DNA of 64,000 bases, from the NCBI RefSeq assembly GCF_000737515.1, contig NZ_CP006587.1:1-64000 (forward strand). The letters run 5' to 3'. This document shows, piece after piece, positions 8,477-16,003 of this stretch; positions within the stretch are counted from its first letter, which is position 1; each line of letters opens with the position of its first letter. A model generated the notes under the pieces. That model was not told the origin of the DNA. It saw nothing but the letters and a program-made list of their open reading frames with translations, and did not search any database. Both the position numbers and the translations under genes were made by a program. This DNA comes from Hymenobacter sp. APR13. GTDB taxonomy: Bacteria; Bacteroidota; Bacteroidia; Cytophagales; Hymenobacteraceae.

Positions 8477-9930
8477 TAATATATTATTGGTTTTTTCTTC
8501 GCTGGCACTGTTAATCTAGCTAAACACTGTGTTAGCGTATCTACTCTATCATCATGTTTACCATTTGGAAACGCTGTTAATTCCTGAAGAAAGGCTACAA
8601 TCCAGTGTCCATCAATTAACTTGACATTGTATTTATTAATTTCCGGCAACACATTATGTAAACGTTGTACTTTATCCGATGTAGGATTGGGAGCCTCTTC
8701 AACTAATATATTTCCACTTCTACTAAGCGTATTAACTATTGGCTTACCATTCGCTTTCGGTTCTACATATAATGTTGAAGTAGTGGTAGCCCCGTTACGC
8801 TTCAGGAACTCAGGTAGGAACGCTACTAAATCATCTTGTTCCATCCAACACGAATACGACTCTCTGATATAGGTGGTACCCTTCACCACACAGCTAGCCA
8901 GTAGCGCGGTTGGGTCGTTGGCTCTGTTGGCGGTTAGCGCGGTATCAGCATCAAAATTCCACACCACATTACTACCTGCGGTAACTGCCAGGAATTGTTG
9001 CCAGTTGATGATTTCAAAATCATCCTTCTTTATCAATCCGGTACTATCATCCGCCGGATTCTGCATCACCTGAGCAGCATAGGCGAAGTGTGATAACTCC
9101 CCTTTGTATTCCGCAATCTTGGCTTCCCCGAATCGTACTGGATTCAAGTACCCATCATGGGCATCATAGTAGCTCAGAGCCACTACCGGCTTCACTAAGC
9201 TTCGGTTGTGGGCATCAACCCGCGCTGGTAGGTTGATGTGATTAAGCTGCTTCTTTGCTAGCAGCATACCAGCCGGGTCTTCTAGGTGAAGACGCTGCAT
9301 TACCGTAACGGTAACGGTGTATTCCTCTGTTTTGCGGCTGCTGAGCGTGTTACTGATGAAATCATTCACCGTATCACGTTTCTTCTCACTGTTGGCTTGT
9401 TTGGCGCTTAGTGGATCATCATTGAAGATGAAATCACTATGCATACCAGTAGCCGCCGAATCAGTGGAGCTGGTGTAGTAGATACCCTTTGCTTCAGTAC
9501 CAAACTGTGTTTTACCGTCTATCTCTTTGTTGAAAATGACAACGCCTGGATACCAGCTTTGAAACTTAGGCGACTTCAGACATTCGCGAACCTTACCACT
9601 GTTCTTCGCACTGATCCTACCAGCGTAGCTGGTACCTAGAATCTTCACCGATGGGTTACGTAGGGTAATCCATGCCTGTAGTAGCTGTAGTACTGTGGAT
9701 TTAGACAGACCGAACGGGAGATTGATCAGTACATCTAACTGCTTTTCTTTCCGCTCCCAACACAACACCACTTTCTGTAGCTCAGCACACAGAAATTCTA
9801 TGTGCCAACTCATCACCAGTTGACCGGCTTCAATAGTCTCCCAAAAGTGAATAAAGAAGCTGGTGAAGTTGCGTTTACATTTAATAGCTATAGCTGCATC
9901 TAATTCAGTAACGGGTATTATTCTAATCAC
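8476..9930 (-). CDS. Terminase large subunit
   Basis: A 484-residue packaging ATPase and nuclease. The N-terminal ATPase has a Walker A-like LPFGLSKST (about 72-80) and Walker B FIFNDD (about 168-173). A C-terminal RNase H-like nuclease is marked by NFDADTALT (about 322-330) and HDDRVD (about 460). It pumps DNA into the prohead through the portal and cuts concatemers. The ATG at 9930 overlaps the TerS stop by 8 nt and the gene end overlaps the portal start. Length is typical of the family. Confidence 0.93.
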   Translation of the reverse strand: MIRIIPVTELDAAIAIKCKRNFTSFFIHFWETIEAGQLVMSWHIEFLCAELQKVVLCWERKEKQLDVLINLPFGLSKSTVLQLLQAWITLRNPSVKILGTSYAGRISAKNSGKVRECLKSPKFQSWYPGVVIFNKEIDGKTQFGTEAKGIYYTSSTDSAATGMHSDFIFNDDPLSAKQANSEKKRDTVNDFISNTLSSRKTEEYTVTVTVMQRLHLEDPAGMLLAKKQLNHINLPARVDAHNRSLVKPVVALSYYDAHDGYLNPVRFGEAKIAEYKGELSHFAYAAQVMQNPADDSTGLIKKDDFEIINWQQFLAVTAGSNVVWNFDADTALTANRANDPTALLASCVVKGTTYIRESYSCWMEQDDLVAFLPEFLKRNGATTTSTLYVEPKANGKPIVNTLSRSGNILVEEAPNPTSDKVQRLHNVLPEINKYNVKLIDGHWIVAFLQELTAFPNGKHDDRVDTLTQCLARLTVPAKKKPIIY

Positions 9931-10372
9931 TATCCTTTTTCATTTTCTTCAATAGCATAATGTATTGATCTAACTCTTCATCACTCAGCTTATTCTTATC
10001 TAAAGCTGTATCAGTAATAACTTCAACTTCTGGTTTATCACCATACTTGCTGGGGATCAACTTAGATAGCAACCACTTTCGGTTATCAGCTTTCAGCCTA
10101 TCTCTATTAATAGCAACCATTGTATCAGCAGAAGCAGCACCATCAGATATACTAATGATCTGATCTGCCCATCCATACGCTTGCATCTTTCGTGCTTGTG
10201 TGTACCTGTTAAGAAATTCCTTTTTAGAATCATCAAATAACCATGCATAAACGGTAACTGTAGAAGGCATGTGTTTATCATTACATATCTTGTGTAGAGC
10301 ATCACCAGCCGCTAAACGCCAACATATTTCAGATGCTAATTGATCATTGTATTTACAAGGTCTACCAATCAT
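9923..10372 (-). CDS. Terminase small subunit (Sf6-like)
   Basis: A 149-residue DNA-recognition subunit. An N-terminal helix-turn-helix region (GRPCKYNDQLASEICWRLAAG, then a MPSTVTVYAWL helix) precedes the ADQIISISD and DRLKADNRKWLLSKL segments typical of the Sf6 gp1-type family. It should bind the packaging site and hand DNA to TerL, whose gene overlaps it. It is the first gene of the left late unit: a terminator and a GATATATAG-type box lie just upstream. Confidence 0.82.
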   Translation of the reverse strand: MIGRPCKYNDQLASEICWRLAAGDALHKICNDKHMPSTVTVYAWLFDDSKKEFLNRYTQARKMQAYGWADQIISISDGAASADTMVAINRDRLKADNRKWLLSKLIPSKYGDKPEVEVITDTALDKNKLSDEELDQYIMLLKKMKKDSD

Positions 10373-10396
10373 TAACTCATTATTGTTTTCATACCT

Positions 10397-10405
10397 CTAT
10401 ATATT
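10397..10405 (-). promoter_or_regulatory. Candidate late promoter box, terminase unit
   Basis: On the minus strand this reads AATATATAG followed by AGGTATGAAAA, about 25 nt before the TerS ATG and just after a terminator hairpin. It belongs to the GATATATAGG family found upstream of six other late units. Confidence 0.55.
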
Positions 10406-10420
10406 CGTTTTAAGGTACTA

Positions 10421-10451
10421 AAAAGGCTACACATACACAGTGCAGCCTTTT
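10421..10451. terminator. Terminator between the 66-residue gene and TerS
   Basis: AAAAGGCT pairs with AGCCTTTT, extended by CAC/GTG after one mismatch. On the minus strand it is followed by a T tract. It separates the small gene at 10466 from the terminase promoter. Confidence 0.65.
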
Positions 10452-10465
10452 CTCTTTATGTAGCG

Positions 10466-10666
10466 CTATGCCACCTCAGAATCACTAGAATCATCTGCTG
10501 TAAGCTTATCAACCTTACCAATCCGCTCTATTGATCTTAGTTCGGTTAACAGGTCTGCTTCAGACAGCTTACCTGCTACAGCATTCTTCAATAGGTGCTG
10601 TACTGCTTCATCAAAGTAGTTTACCTGAATACCAGCATCGTTAATTGTCTCGTATAAATCACTCAT
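10466..10666 (-). CDS. Small phage protein of unknown function
   Basis: A 66-residue acidic, helix-rich protein (residues about 15-55) with an Asp/Ser-rich tail. It has no known motif. It precedes the terminase unit in the same orientation but is separated from it by a terminator. A GATATATAC box lies about 80 nt upstream (10747-10755), so it may be a late gene of its own. The position before TerS is common for small packaging accessories; that role is only a guess. Confidence 0.6.
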   Translation of the reverse strand: MSDLYETINDAGIQVNYFDEAVQHLLKNAVAGKLSEADLLTELRSIERIGKVDKLTADDSSDSEVA

Positions 10667-10746
10667 TAACTACATTGTCATTTTATTTTCAATAAGCAAG
10701 CCTCATTGTGATACACTGACATCAGATGTTTCAGCACGTTCACATA

Positions 10747-10755
10747 GTATATATC
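10747..10755 (-). promoter_or_regulatory. Possible late promoter box, 66-residue gene
   Basis: GATATATAC on the minus strand is identical to the core at 33866-33874. It would give an unusually long (~75 nt) leader before the gene at 10666, so confidence is low. Confidence 0.3.
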
Positions 10756-10824
10756 CCAAGGTGACCATATCAATAGATGCACATCGTTATATTGCACCTA
10801 CTTTACTCTCACTGTATCTACACA

Positions 10825-11160
10825 ATGTTAAAGTCAACAGCAACTTACATCACATTTCTGTTCTTCATCTCAGTCCTATACTACCTGCTTTATTGGGGAG
10901 CATTTGACATTGACATATTTCAATTTATCACAATTCAAGACATTGTGAAAGGCATAGCATTTCCACTTAGATACGCAGTATTGGCATTAATCATAAACTT
11001 TGTACTTCACCTAGTATTAGAAGCATTTGCAGAGCGACTAATTCCCGAATCTTCAAGACAAGCAGCTTCATGGAAAAGCAAAATTAAATTCATCAAAAAA
11101 ACAAAGAAACCGACTTCCAGAAACTACACGCAGACCTTGAGGCTATTCAGTTGGAAGTAG
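10825..11160 (+). CDS. Membrane protein, N-terminal part of a split gene
   Basis: A low-GC frame with two hydrophobic segments (about 8-25 and 48-68 from the ATG at 10825) and then a basic stretch. An in-frame ATG at 10777 would add 16 residues. After KIKFIKK at an A7 run (11095-11101) the frame becomes nonsense-like and stops. In the adjacent frame it continues as NKETDFQKLHADLEAIQLEVDK, a coiled coil leading straight into the next ORF. I read this as the first third of one ~300-residue membrane protein, split by a homopolymer indel. Confidence 0.55.
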   Translation: MLKSTATYITFLFFISVLYYLLYWGAFDIDIFQFITIQDIVKGIAFPLRYAVLALIINFVLHLVLEAFAERLIPESSRQAASWKSKIKFIKKTKKPTSRNYTQTLRLFSWK

Positions 11161-11729
11161 ATAAACTTGACTCAAAGTCAGAAGAGATTAGGAATAATTT
11201 AAAATACACAATCAAATATGTAACTATTATCTATATTGTCATTCTGTTTGCGCTTTCGTTATTCTATTATATAAATGTCACCTCACTACAAAATGCAAGT
11301 TTTTCAGCGTCTGTAGCTAGTACAATTATTGGATCATTATTGGTTTTCAATAAGTTGATACCTGACAAACTAATAACCCTTGACGATAGTAGCAGCAAGT
11401 TCGCTAGCTTCATCAACGGGATTTTTGTATTTGCTATAATATTCTTACCCATTAATGCAACACTAGCCGGCATTAGCGAGTCTCAAGCAATAAAAAGACA
11501 TGTTAAATTCAACTACGTATCCAGTATTAATTATTCTGAAAATAAGTTCTTTAATACCAATAAGGTTCTGATATTCTTAGGCAAAGCAGGCAGTAAATAC
11601 ATTTTCATCAACAGTCGGCATACACAACACATCATTGTTGATGAAAACCAGATCCCTACACTTAATTATGAAACATATGACATAAGTGATGCAATTTCAA
11701 AAAAAACGTTTGAAAATCACAACAAGTAA
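11151..11729 (+). CDS. Membrane protein, C-terminal part of a split gene
   Basis: This frame is called from a TTG at 11151 but is open back to about 11090, where it encodes the coiled coil expected to follow the upstream frame. It has hydrophobic segments at about 25-45, 58-75 and 88-108, and a soluble C-terminal half. Together the two frames suggest a protein with paired membrane helices, a cytoplasmic coiled coil, more membrane helices and a terminal soluble domain. The family is unknown. Membrane proteins in prophage accessory regions often act in superinfection exclusion, but nothing here proves that. Confidence 0.6.
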   Translation: MEVDKLDSKSEEIRNNLKYTIKYVTIIYIVILFALSLFYYINVTSLQNASFSASVASTIIGSLLVFNKLIPDKLITLDDSSSKFASFINGIFVFAIIFLPINATLAGISESQAIKRHVKFNYVSSINYSENKFFNTNKVLIFLGKAGSKYIFINSRHTQHIIVDENQIPTLNYETYDISDAISKKTFENHNK

Positions 11730-11735
11730 ACCATC

Positions 11736-11743
11736 TAACTTCG
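11736..11743 (+). promoter_or_regulatory. Host-type -7 box before the 11766 gene
   Basis: TAACTTCG resembles TAnnTTTG, with TTTG at 11709-11712 upstream (23-nt gap, slightly long). It lies 22 nt before the ATG at 11766. Confidence 0.4.
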
Positions 11744-11765
11744 GCAACCAATTCACACTCATTGC

Positions 11766-12353
11766 ATGGAAACATCCGCGATTATAGCTTACACATCTTT
11801 ACTTGTCTCCATTGTCACAGTCACAATAACGAGTTTAGTCACGATAGCGTCTAAATATATTGATTCCCAGCAAAAAATCAACGAACACAAGCTATTAATC
11901 AGAGGGACGTATATAAATAGAAAAATACAAGCAGCAGAGGATGTAATAATTGAAAACAGCATGTTTATAGAGATGTATAGCTCTACTCTTCAACTTTACG
12001 AAGACTTTAAAAACACAAAGAAAAAGAATAAATTTTTGGAAAGCAAAGCAACAAATACCAGTGATGCATTAGCAAAGCTTTTAATTGAAAAACAAAATCA
12101 CAGTGTTCTTTATTTTGATTTTAAAGATGCAGTTAAAGACAACGATATAAACAACAACCTGAATAACGCCAACAGGCTCATTAACGAACTGAACATTCTC
12201 ATTGCCACTTACAATACTAGCGAGGAAAAAGATTTTTCAGAAATAGACACAAAAATTACTGAGTTTAAGACTCACATCATTTCACTAATGAATTATTATC
12301 GTTCCATAAATTCATTTTTACGAACTAAATTAACAGAATACGACATATTATAG
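11766..12353 (+). CDS. Membrane-anchored helical protein, unknown
   Basis: A 195-residue low-GC protein with one N-terminal transmembrane helix (about 6-28), followed by a long helical, coiled-coil-like soluble region to the C-terminus. No catalytic motif is visible. It follows the split membrane protein in the same orientation and has its own host-type -7 box, so the cassette is probably expressed in the lysogen. A structural or sensor role at the membrane is inferred only from topology. Confidence 0.65.
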   Translation: METSAIIAYTSLLVSIVTVTITSLVTIASKYIDSQQKINEHKLLIRGTYINRKIQAAEDVIIENSMFIEMYSSTLQLYEDFKNTKKKNKFLESKATNTSDALAKLLIEKQNHSVLYFDFKDAVKDNDINNNLNNANRLINELNILIATYNTSEEKDFSEIDTKITEFKTHIISLMNYYRSINSFLRTKLTEYDIL

Positions 12354-12373
12354 AATCATCAAAACTCTCAACT

Positions 12374-12631
12374 ATGCCTTATTCACTGCAAACCTTCCAG
12401 TCCATCCCCTTTGAGCAGCAGGTTACCGTTGTCTGGAACGAGGGTAAATACATCGCCACCCGCTATGAGGAAGAGGACACCGTAGGACTCTATCATATGG
12501 ATGGTGGGTTCTTTGTGGAGCTATACTATGACTCGTACCAGAACAAGATGGTAGAGCGAACCAACAGCTTCTCAGACCCCGAAGGATTGGAGGACTACAC
12601 CCCCTATGTGAAGCTAAATGACCTTATGTAA
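12374..12631 (+). CDS. Small phage protein, unknown
   Basis: An 85-residue acidic protein rich in Tyr and beta-strand-like segments (VTVVWNEGKYIATRY, GGFFVELYYD). GC and codon use are higher than its low-GC neighbours and closer to the phage core genes. The tail ...KLNDLM loosely recalls the KI[DE]xLL tails of the early small proteins. It follows the membrane gene after 20 nt. No function can be assigned. Confidence 0.6.
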   Translation: MPYSLQTFQSIPFEQQVTVVWNEGKYIATRYEEEDTVGLYHMDGGFFVELYYDSYQNKMVERTNSFSDPEGLEDYTPYVKLNDLM

Positions 12632-12696
12632 TACCTGGTACTGAAGCATTACTATATTTTCAAAATTTAACCGCACTTTAATATTGTAACTGAATC

Positions 12697-13908
12697 ATGA
12701 ACTTCTTAGGCAAGGATCTACTAGCAGATTGGAAAGAACGAGTTGGAGTAAAGAAATTTAAACTAGCAAAACCATTAGATTCACCTTACAAGCATTCTAT
12801 TGATATTGAAAAAAGTCTTCGCAATTTTTTCAATATTTCTGATTACACTATAGGGACAAAGAGGTTTGATGATGAAAATTATCTCGTCTACTTGTTGTCC
12901 AGCACCGAAGATCATGACATTTATCAACTAAAAGAGTTGGCTGAATTAATTGAATATGCTAAAGTTAACGCACCTCACATACCGTTAAAATCTAAAAAGG
13001 GGCTCATATCACATGTTCGTTTAAGTCAGTTTCTATTTGAAGTGTATATGGATAAATTTTTAAAGCAAAATTCCATAGATGCAAATAATACTATGAGTTA
13101 TGTTGACAGCAAAGGCAACATTAGACCGATGGATAATTATTTTGAATTTTTAGGCAGCAAATATCTTGTTGAATGCTGTAGGGTTGATGAACCAATCAAT
13201 AAAAGCATTCTTCAGCTAAGCGAATACTTAGTAACTTCTCTAGCTAAAAACAAGATTCATGATTATAAAATGTATCGTGGGCACATTGGATTTAAAACCG
13301 AAAAGTCACTATCAAAGTCCATTGATAGGGCAAAGGGTGTTGTCATAGATCTGTACAAGAAATATATGCACAGTTTTAACACTAAAGGATTAACAATATT
13401 TATTCCTAAGAAATACGAATGCGATGATTTTGATATTGACATCATGCCATATTATCTCGGAACAAGTCATGAACAAGAAGTCAAAAAATCATCATATAGA
13501 ACACTAATCTCATTCCACGCTGAAGCTAATTCATTTGACTTAAGCAGAGGTCAAATTATAATATCGGGAATGAAAACACAAAATGTTAGTGAGATCAATC
13601 AAAAATTATTCAACAAAGTACAAGGCAAAATCAATCAACATAGTGATGCACCCTCTGACTATAACAGAATAATATTTATTGAAATTGATATAACCAAAGG
13701 GCATAGCCCTAATACCCCCATGTTTTCTCCAATTGACAAAGAAAATATTAATTACGACTTATTTGATCCATTAATAAACAATAAAACAGGAATTATTTTT
13801 ATTTTTAAAGAAGCTAATGAAACCGGCATTCACAGAGTAATGAATACAGTATGCCCGCCCAATTACAAACCACTTATAGATTATCTATCAAAACGAAATA
13901 ACAAGTAG
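12697..13908 (+). CDS. Uncharacterised protein, possible nuclease-like core
   Basis: A 403-residue soluble low-GC protein with no family I can name. Residues about 143-160 (MDNYFEFLGSKYLVECC) recall the beta-hairpin of PD-(D/E)xK nucleases (D, then E-x-x), but the catalytic Lys is absent and Cys takes its place, so the resemblance is tentative. A TAATATTG box at 12679-12686 resembles the host -7 element. It closes the rightward accessory cassette. A defence or counter-defence role is plausible from position only. Confidence 0.7.
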   Translation: MNFLGKDLLADWKERVGVKKFKLAKPLDSPYKHSIDIEKSLRNFFNISDYTIGTKRFDDENYLVYLLSSTEDHDIYQLKELAELIEYAKVNAPHIPLKSKKGLISHVRLSQFLFEVYMDKFLKQNSIDANNTMSYVDSKGNIRPMDNYFEFLGSKYLVECCRVDEPINKSILQLSEYLVTSLAKNKIHDYKMYRGHIGFKTEKSLSKSIDRAKGVVIDLYKKYMHSFNTKGLTIFIPKKYECDDFDIDIMPYYLGTSHEQEVKKSSYRTLISFHAEANSFDLSRGQIIISGMKTQNVSEINQKLFNKVQGKINQHSDAPSDYNRIIFIEIDITKGHSPNTPMFSPIDKENINYDLFDPLINNKTGIIFIFKEANETGIHRVMNTVCPPNYKPLIDYLSKRNNK

Positions 13909-14044
13909 GGTAACAGTTACATTATCAACAAAATATTCTATAACAAGATGTTTCAATAAACATCCTGACACCTCATGCCTTTCCTTATTAAGAATAGAGG
14001 GACGAAGTTGGAGCGCTTAGAGATACTGGATTAGCCCACCCAAC

Positions 14045-14053
14045 TTATATAGG
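14045..14053 (+). promoter_or_regulatory. Possible late-type box before the GIY-YIG gene
   Basis: TTATATAGG 18 nt before the ATG at 14072 resembles the late box ATATATAGG at the same spacing, but on the plus strand. It is a single weak match. Confidence 0.3.
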
Positions 14054-14071
14054 AGCCTATGTATAAGCAGT

Positions 14072-14602
14072 ATGAATCACTTCCATGCTGCTACCGACAT
14101 CCTACGCGTACACCTACTCAGTCAACGCCGCACCAGTCGCACTGGTATCCGTATCTACCGTGCCTGGATAGACCGCTTCACCGCTCACTTCATCCGGTAT
14201 CAATGCTGTAACTACAGTGGCGTATACAGCCTCTCTACTGGTACTACTCCCTTCTATGTAGGCAAGACAAGCCAACGGGTTAAAAGCCGCGTGAAGGGAC
14301 ATGTACGGCTGTTTCTGAAGAGCTTGGTTAGTTACATCAGTACCGGCATCATTTACATGAACGCGTACCATTTCGTGAAGTGGTGCAACCTGTTAGCTGA
14401 CAACCGAAAAATCACAGTGCGCATCCTGAGCAATGATGTGGATGATGAAGCAGCGTGTATCAGAGCTACCAGCGTGAAGCATCGGTTAACCAACATGGAA
14501 GAGCTAAGCAGCAGCTACCACCATGATTCAGAACTAGTGTTGTCGGAACGGGTACGGGAATTGGTTACGCGTTCTCGGATAACCATGAACCTAGCCGGTT
14601 AG
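14072..14602 (+). CDS. GIY-YIG family nuclease
   Basis: A 176-residue protein with a GIY-YIG core: GVYSLSTGTTPFYVGKTSQRVKSR at about residues 50-73 (the GVY and YVG signature and the following Arg), a conserved His soon after, and a Glu in DDEAACIRA (about 130). Such single-domain nucleases in phages act as homing endonucleases or DNA-processing enzymes. No DNA-binding add-on domain is recognisable, and the first ~45 residues are basic. The 3' end overlaps the convergent gene 14565-15062 by 38 nt. Confidence 0.75.
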   Translation: MNHFHAATDILRVHLLSQRRTSRTGIRIYRAWIDRFTAHFIRYQCCNYSGVYSLSTGTTPFYVGKTSQRVKSRVKGHVRLFLKSLVSYISTGIIYMNAYHFVKWCNLLADNRKITVRILSNDVDDEAACIRATSVKHRLTNMEELSSSYHHDSELVLSERVRELVTRSRITMNLAG

Positions 14603-15062
14603 CGCGGTTCACTACGCGGTATATCTTGTTCACCTCTTCCATCAACTCATTATAGCTATAGTCAGCACCCTTATCTACATGCGGAACATAGGCTTCATAC
14701 GCCGCCTTATCAATCTCACAGTGGAAACTATACTCATGGTGTTTAACACTAATGGCAATATTAAAATAATATTGTGTGATAACGGTTACTTGTGTTGCGG
14801 GTTGGAATATATCAGACGCATACGCATAATCTAAGGTAGCATTATTCACGACCCACCATGAATAGTTTCTTTCGTTAGTTTGAGGAATATTCTGTAACAC
14901 CTCTTCTATGGTTTCATACTCATTGCTACTGTATTTGTTGTCATAGTAGTATTCAACTTCAAGTTGATTTCTAAGCTCGTTCACGGCTTCAAAGTAGTCC
15001 ATATAGTACTGTTCAACTTCAAGTTCGGTTATATGGTCACATAGCGCTTCCCTGTAGCCCAT
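14565..15062 (-). CDS. Uncharacterised acidic phage protein
   Basis: A 165-residue acidic, Tyr-rich protein with an internal near-repeat (LEVEQYYMDYF and LEVEYYYDNKY, about residues 14-45) and a C-terminal helical part. No known motif. It is the only leftward gene driven by the early-type promoter cassette (inverted copy at 15151-15215), directly opposite the early replication operon. That is the position of lysogeny regulators in many phages, but no helix-turn-helix is recognisable. Confidence 0.65.
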   Translation of the reverse strand: MGYREALCDHITELEVEQYYMDYFEAVNELRNQLEVEYYYDNKYSSNEYETIEEVLQNIPQTNERNYSWWVVNNATLDYAYASDIFQPATQVTVITQYYFNIAISVKHHEYSFHCEIDKAAYEAYVPHVDKGADYSYNELMEEVNKIYRVVNRANRLGSWLSENA

Positions 15063-15150
15063 GTTGAATACATCATCATCACATATAGTAGGCGCGGGTT
15101 GGTTGGGTGGTGGTTGGGTACATCATCGTAGTAGTTGTTTGTTTTTCTAG

Positions 15151-15215
15151 TTACTGTATACATTATATAGTAAAAGCTGGTAATGGTTTACCGTTTGGAG
15201 AAAATATTTTCAATA
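15151..15215 (-). promoter_or_regulatory. Early promoter cassette, inverted copy
   Basis: On the minus strand it has the same order as the other two copies: TATTGAAAATATTTT, AAACGGTAAACCATT, then CTTTTACTATATAAT and GTATACAGTAA. It points into the gene at 14565-15062. Confidence 0.6.
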
Positions 15216-15239
15216 TTTCTTCGGAGCTGCTACAGGCTT

Positions 15240-15290
15240 GGACATCAACTTTGCATAGTTTTCTAATAAAAGTAGTCAAAGTTGATGTCC
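15240..15290. repeat. 52-nt palindromic repeat, copy 2 (51 nt)
   Basis: Same 14-nt arms, with the centre in reverse orientation relative to the other copies and one base shorter. It sits exactly between two divergent early promoter cassettes. Here the arms extend to 20 perfect base pairs (AGGCTT on the outside). Confidence 0.9.
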
Positions 15291-15334
15291 AAGCCTCTTA
15301 GCCCACGAGGTCAGCGGGTAGCAGTCTGAAAAAA

Positions 15335-15401
15335 GATTGAAAATATTTTTCCCAAACGGTAAACCATTTTCAACTTTTACTATATAATATGTACAGTAAG
15401 C
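15335..15401 (+). promoter_or_regulatory. Early promoter cassette, rightward copy
   Basis: GATTGAAAATATTTT (15335-15349), AAACGGTAAACCATTTTC, then CTTTTACTATATAAT (15374-15388) and TACAGTAA, ending about 20 nt before the ATG at 15421. It is nearly identical to the cassette at 18963-19028. The -10-like TATAAT core differs from the host TAnnTTTG box. Confidence 0.6.
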
Positions 15402-15420
15402 AGTAAAACAAAACATAACT

Positions 15421-15636
15421 ATGAACAACATAACCTTTACGCACGATGGTATTGAGTATACCACCCGTTCCCGAATCATCAGAGAAACGAATATTTCAGC
15501 TTCAACGCTTCAATGGTTGCTAGACGCGCACCCCGATATTCCAAAGATTATTGAGGAACACAAACACTACTATCATAAGCAACAGATTAAAGCAATGGTA
15601 GAACACTTTCATCAAAATAGAAAACAAAAGAAATAA
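15421..15636 (+). CDS. Small early phage protein, possible DNA-binding
   Basis: A 71-residue basic protein and the first gene of the rightward early operon. Residues about 16-40 (RSRIIRETNISASTLQWLLDAHPDI) look like a short helix-turn-helix, followed by a His/Lys-rich helix. It could be a small regulator of the divergent promoter region; the HTH reading is by eye only. The next gene starts 3 nt after its stop. Confidence 0.6.
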   Translation: MNNITFTHDGIEYTTRSRIIRETNISASTLQWLLDAHPDIPKIIEEHKHYYHKQQIKAMVEHFHQNRKQKK

Positions 15637-15639
15637 GCT

Positions 15640-15987
15640 ATGAATATCCTACAGAGAAACAACTTAAAATCACTGAATACCTTACTGGTAACATGTGAGA
15701 ATAAACAAACAACGGTTGATGCAAACTTCACCGTGTACAATGACAATACCTATTGCCTGAATGTATGGTATATGGATGGATACAGCAGCGAAGTTGAAAG
15801 CTACGAAAGCCTACCAGATAATCTGGTACTTCACATAACAGAAGCTTACAAAGCTCAGCATTGGAAGAATGATATGGAAGGCACTTCAGGTTGCTATTAC
15901 GACCTTAAGCGCAATCAGATATTCATCTTAAAGGCGAAGATTGATGAACTACTGAACCACTACTATACTCAGCTAAGAGTAAAATAA
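15640..15987 (+). CDS. Early phage protein, unknown
   Basis: A 115-residue protein with beta-strand-like segments and a helical end containing KAKIDELLN 20 to 12 residues from the C-terminus. This is the same KI[DE]xLL element that closes four other early proteins of this prophage. It lies between the possible regulator and the primase-helicase in one operon. The function is unknown; the shared element suggests a common partner. Confidence 0.65.
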   Translation: MNILQRNNLKSLNTLLVTCENKQTTVDANFTVYNDNTYCLNVWYMDGYSSEVESYESLPDNLVLHITEAYKAQHWKNDMEGTSGCYYDLKRNQIFILKAKIDELLNHYYTQLRVK

Positions 15988-16003
15988 AAAATAAATTACC
16001 AGC

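Noticed and set aside
15107..15479. Two small opposed frames sharing YIVK...NGLPFG and NIFN
   Set aside because: They are translations of the inverted early promoter cassettes and the palindrome between them, which explains their similarity. They are not genes.
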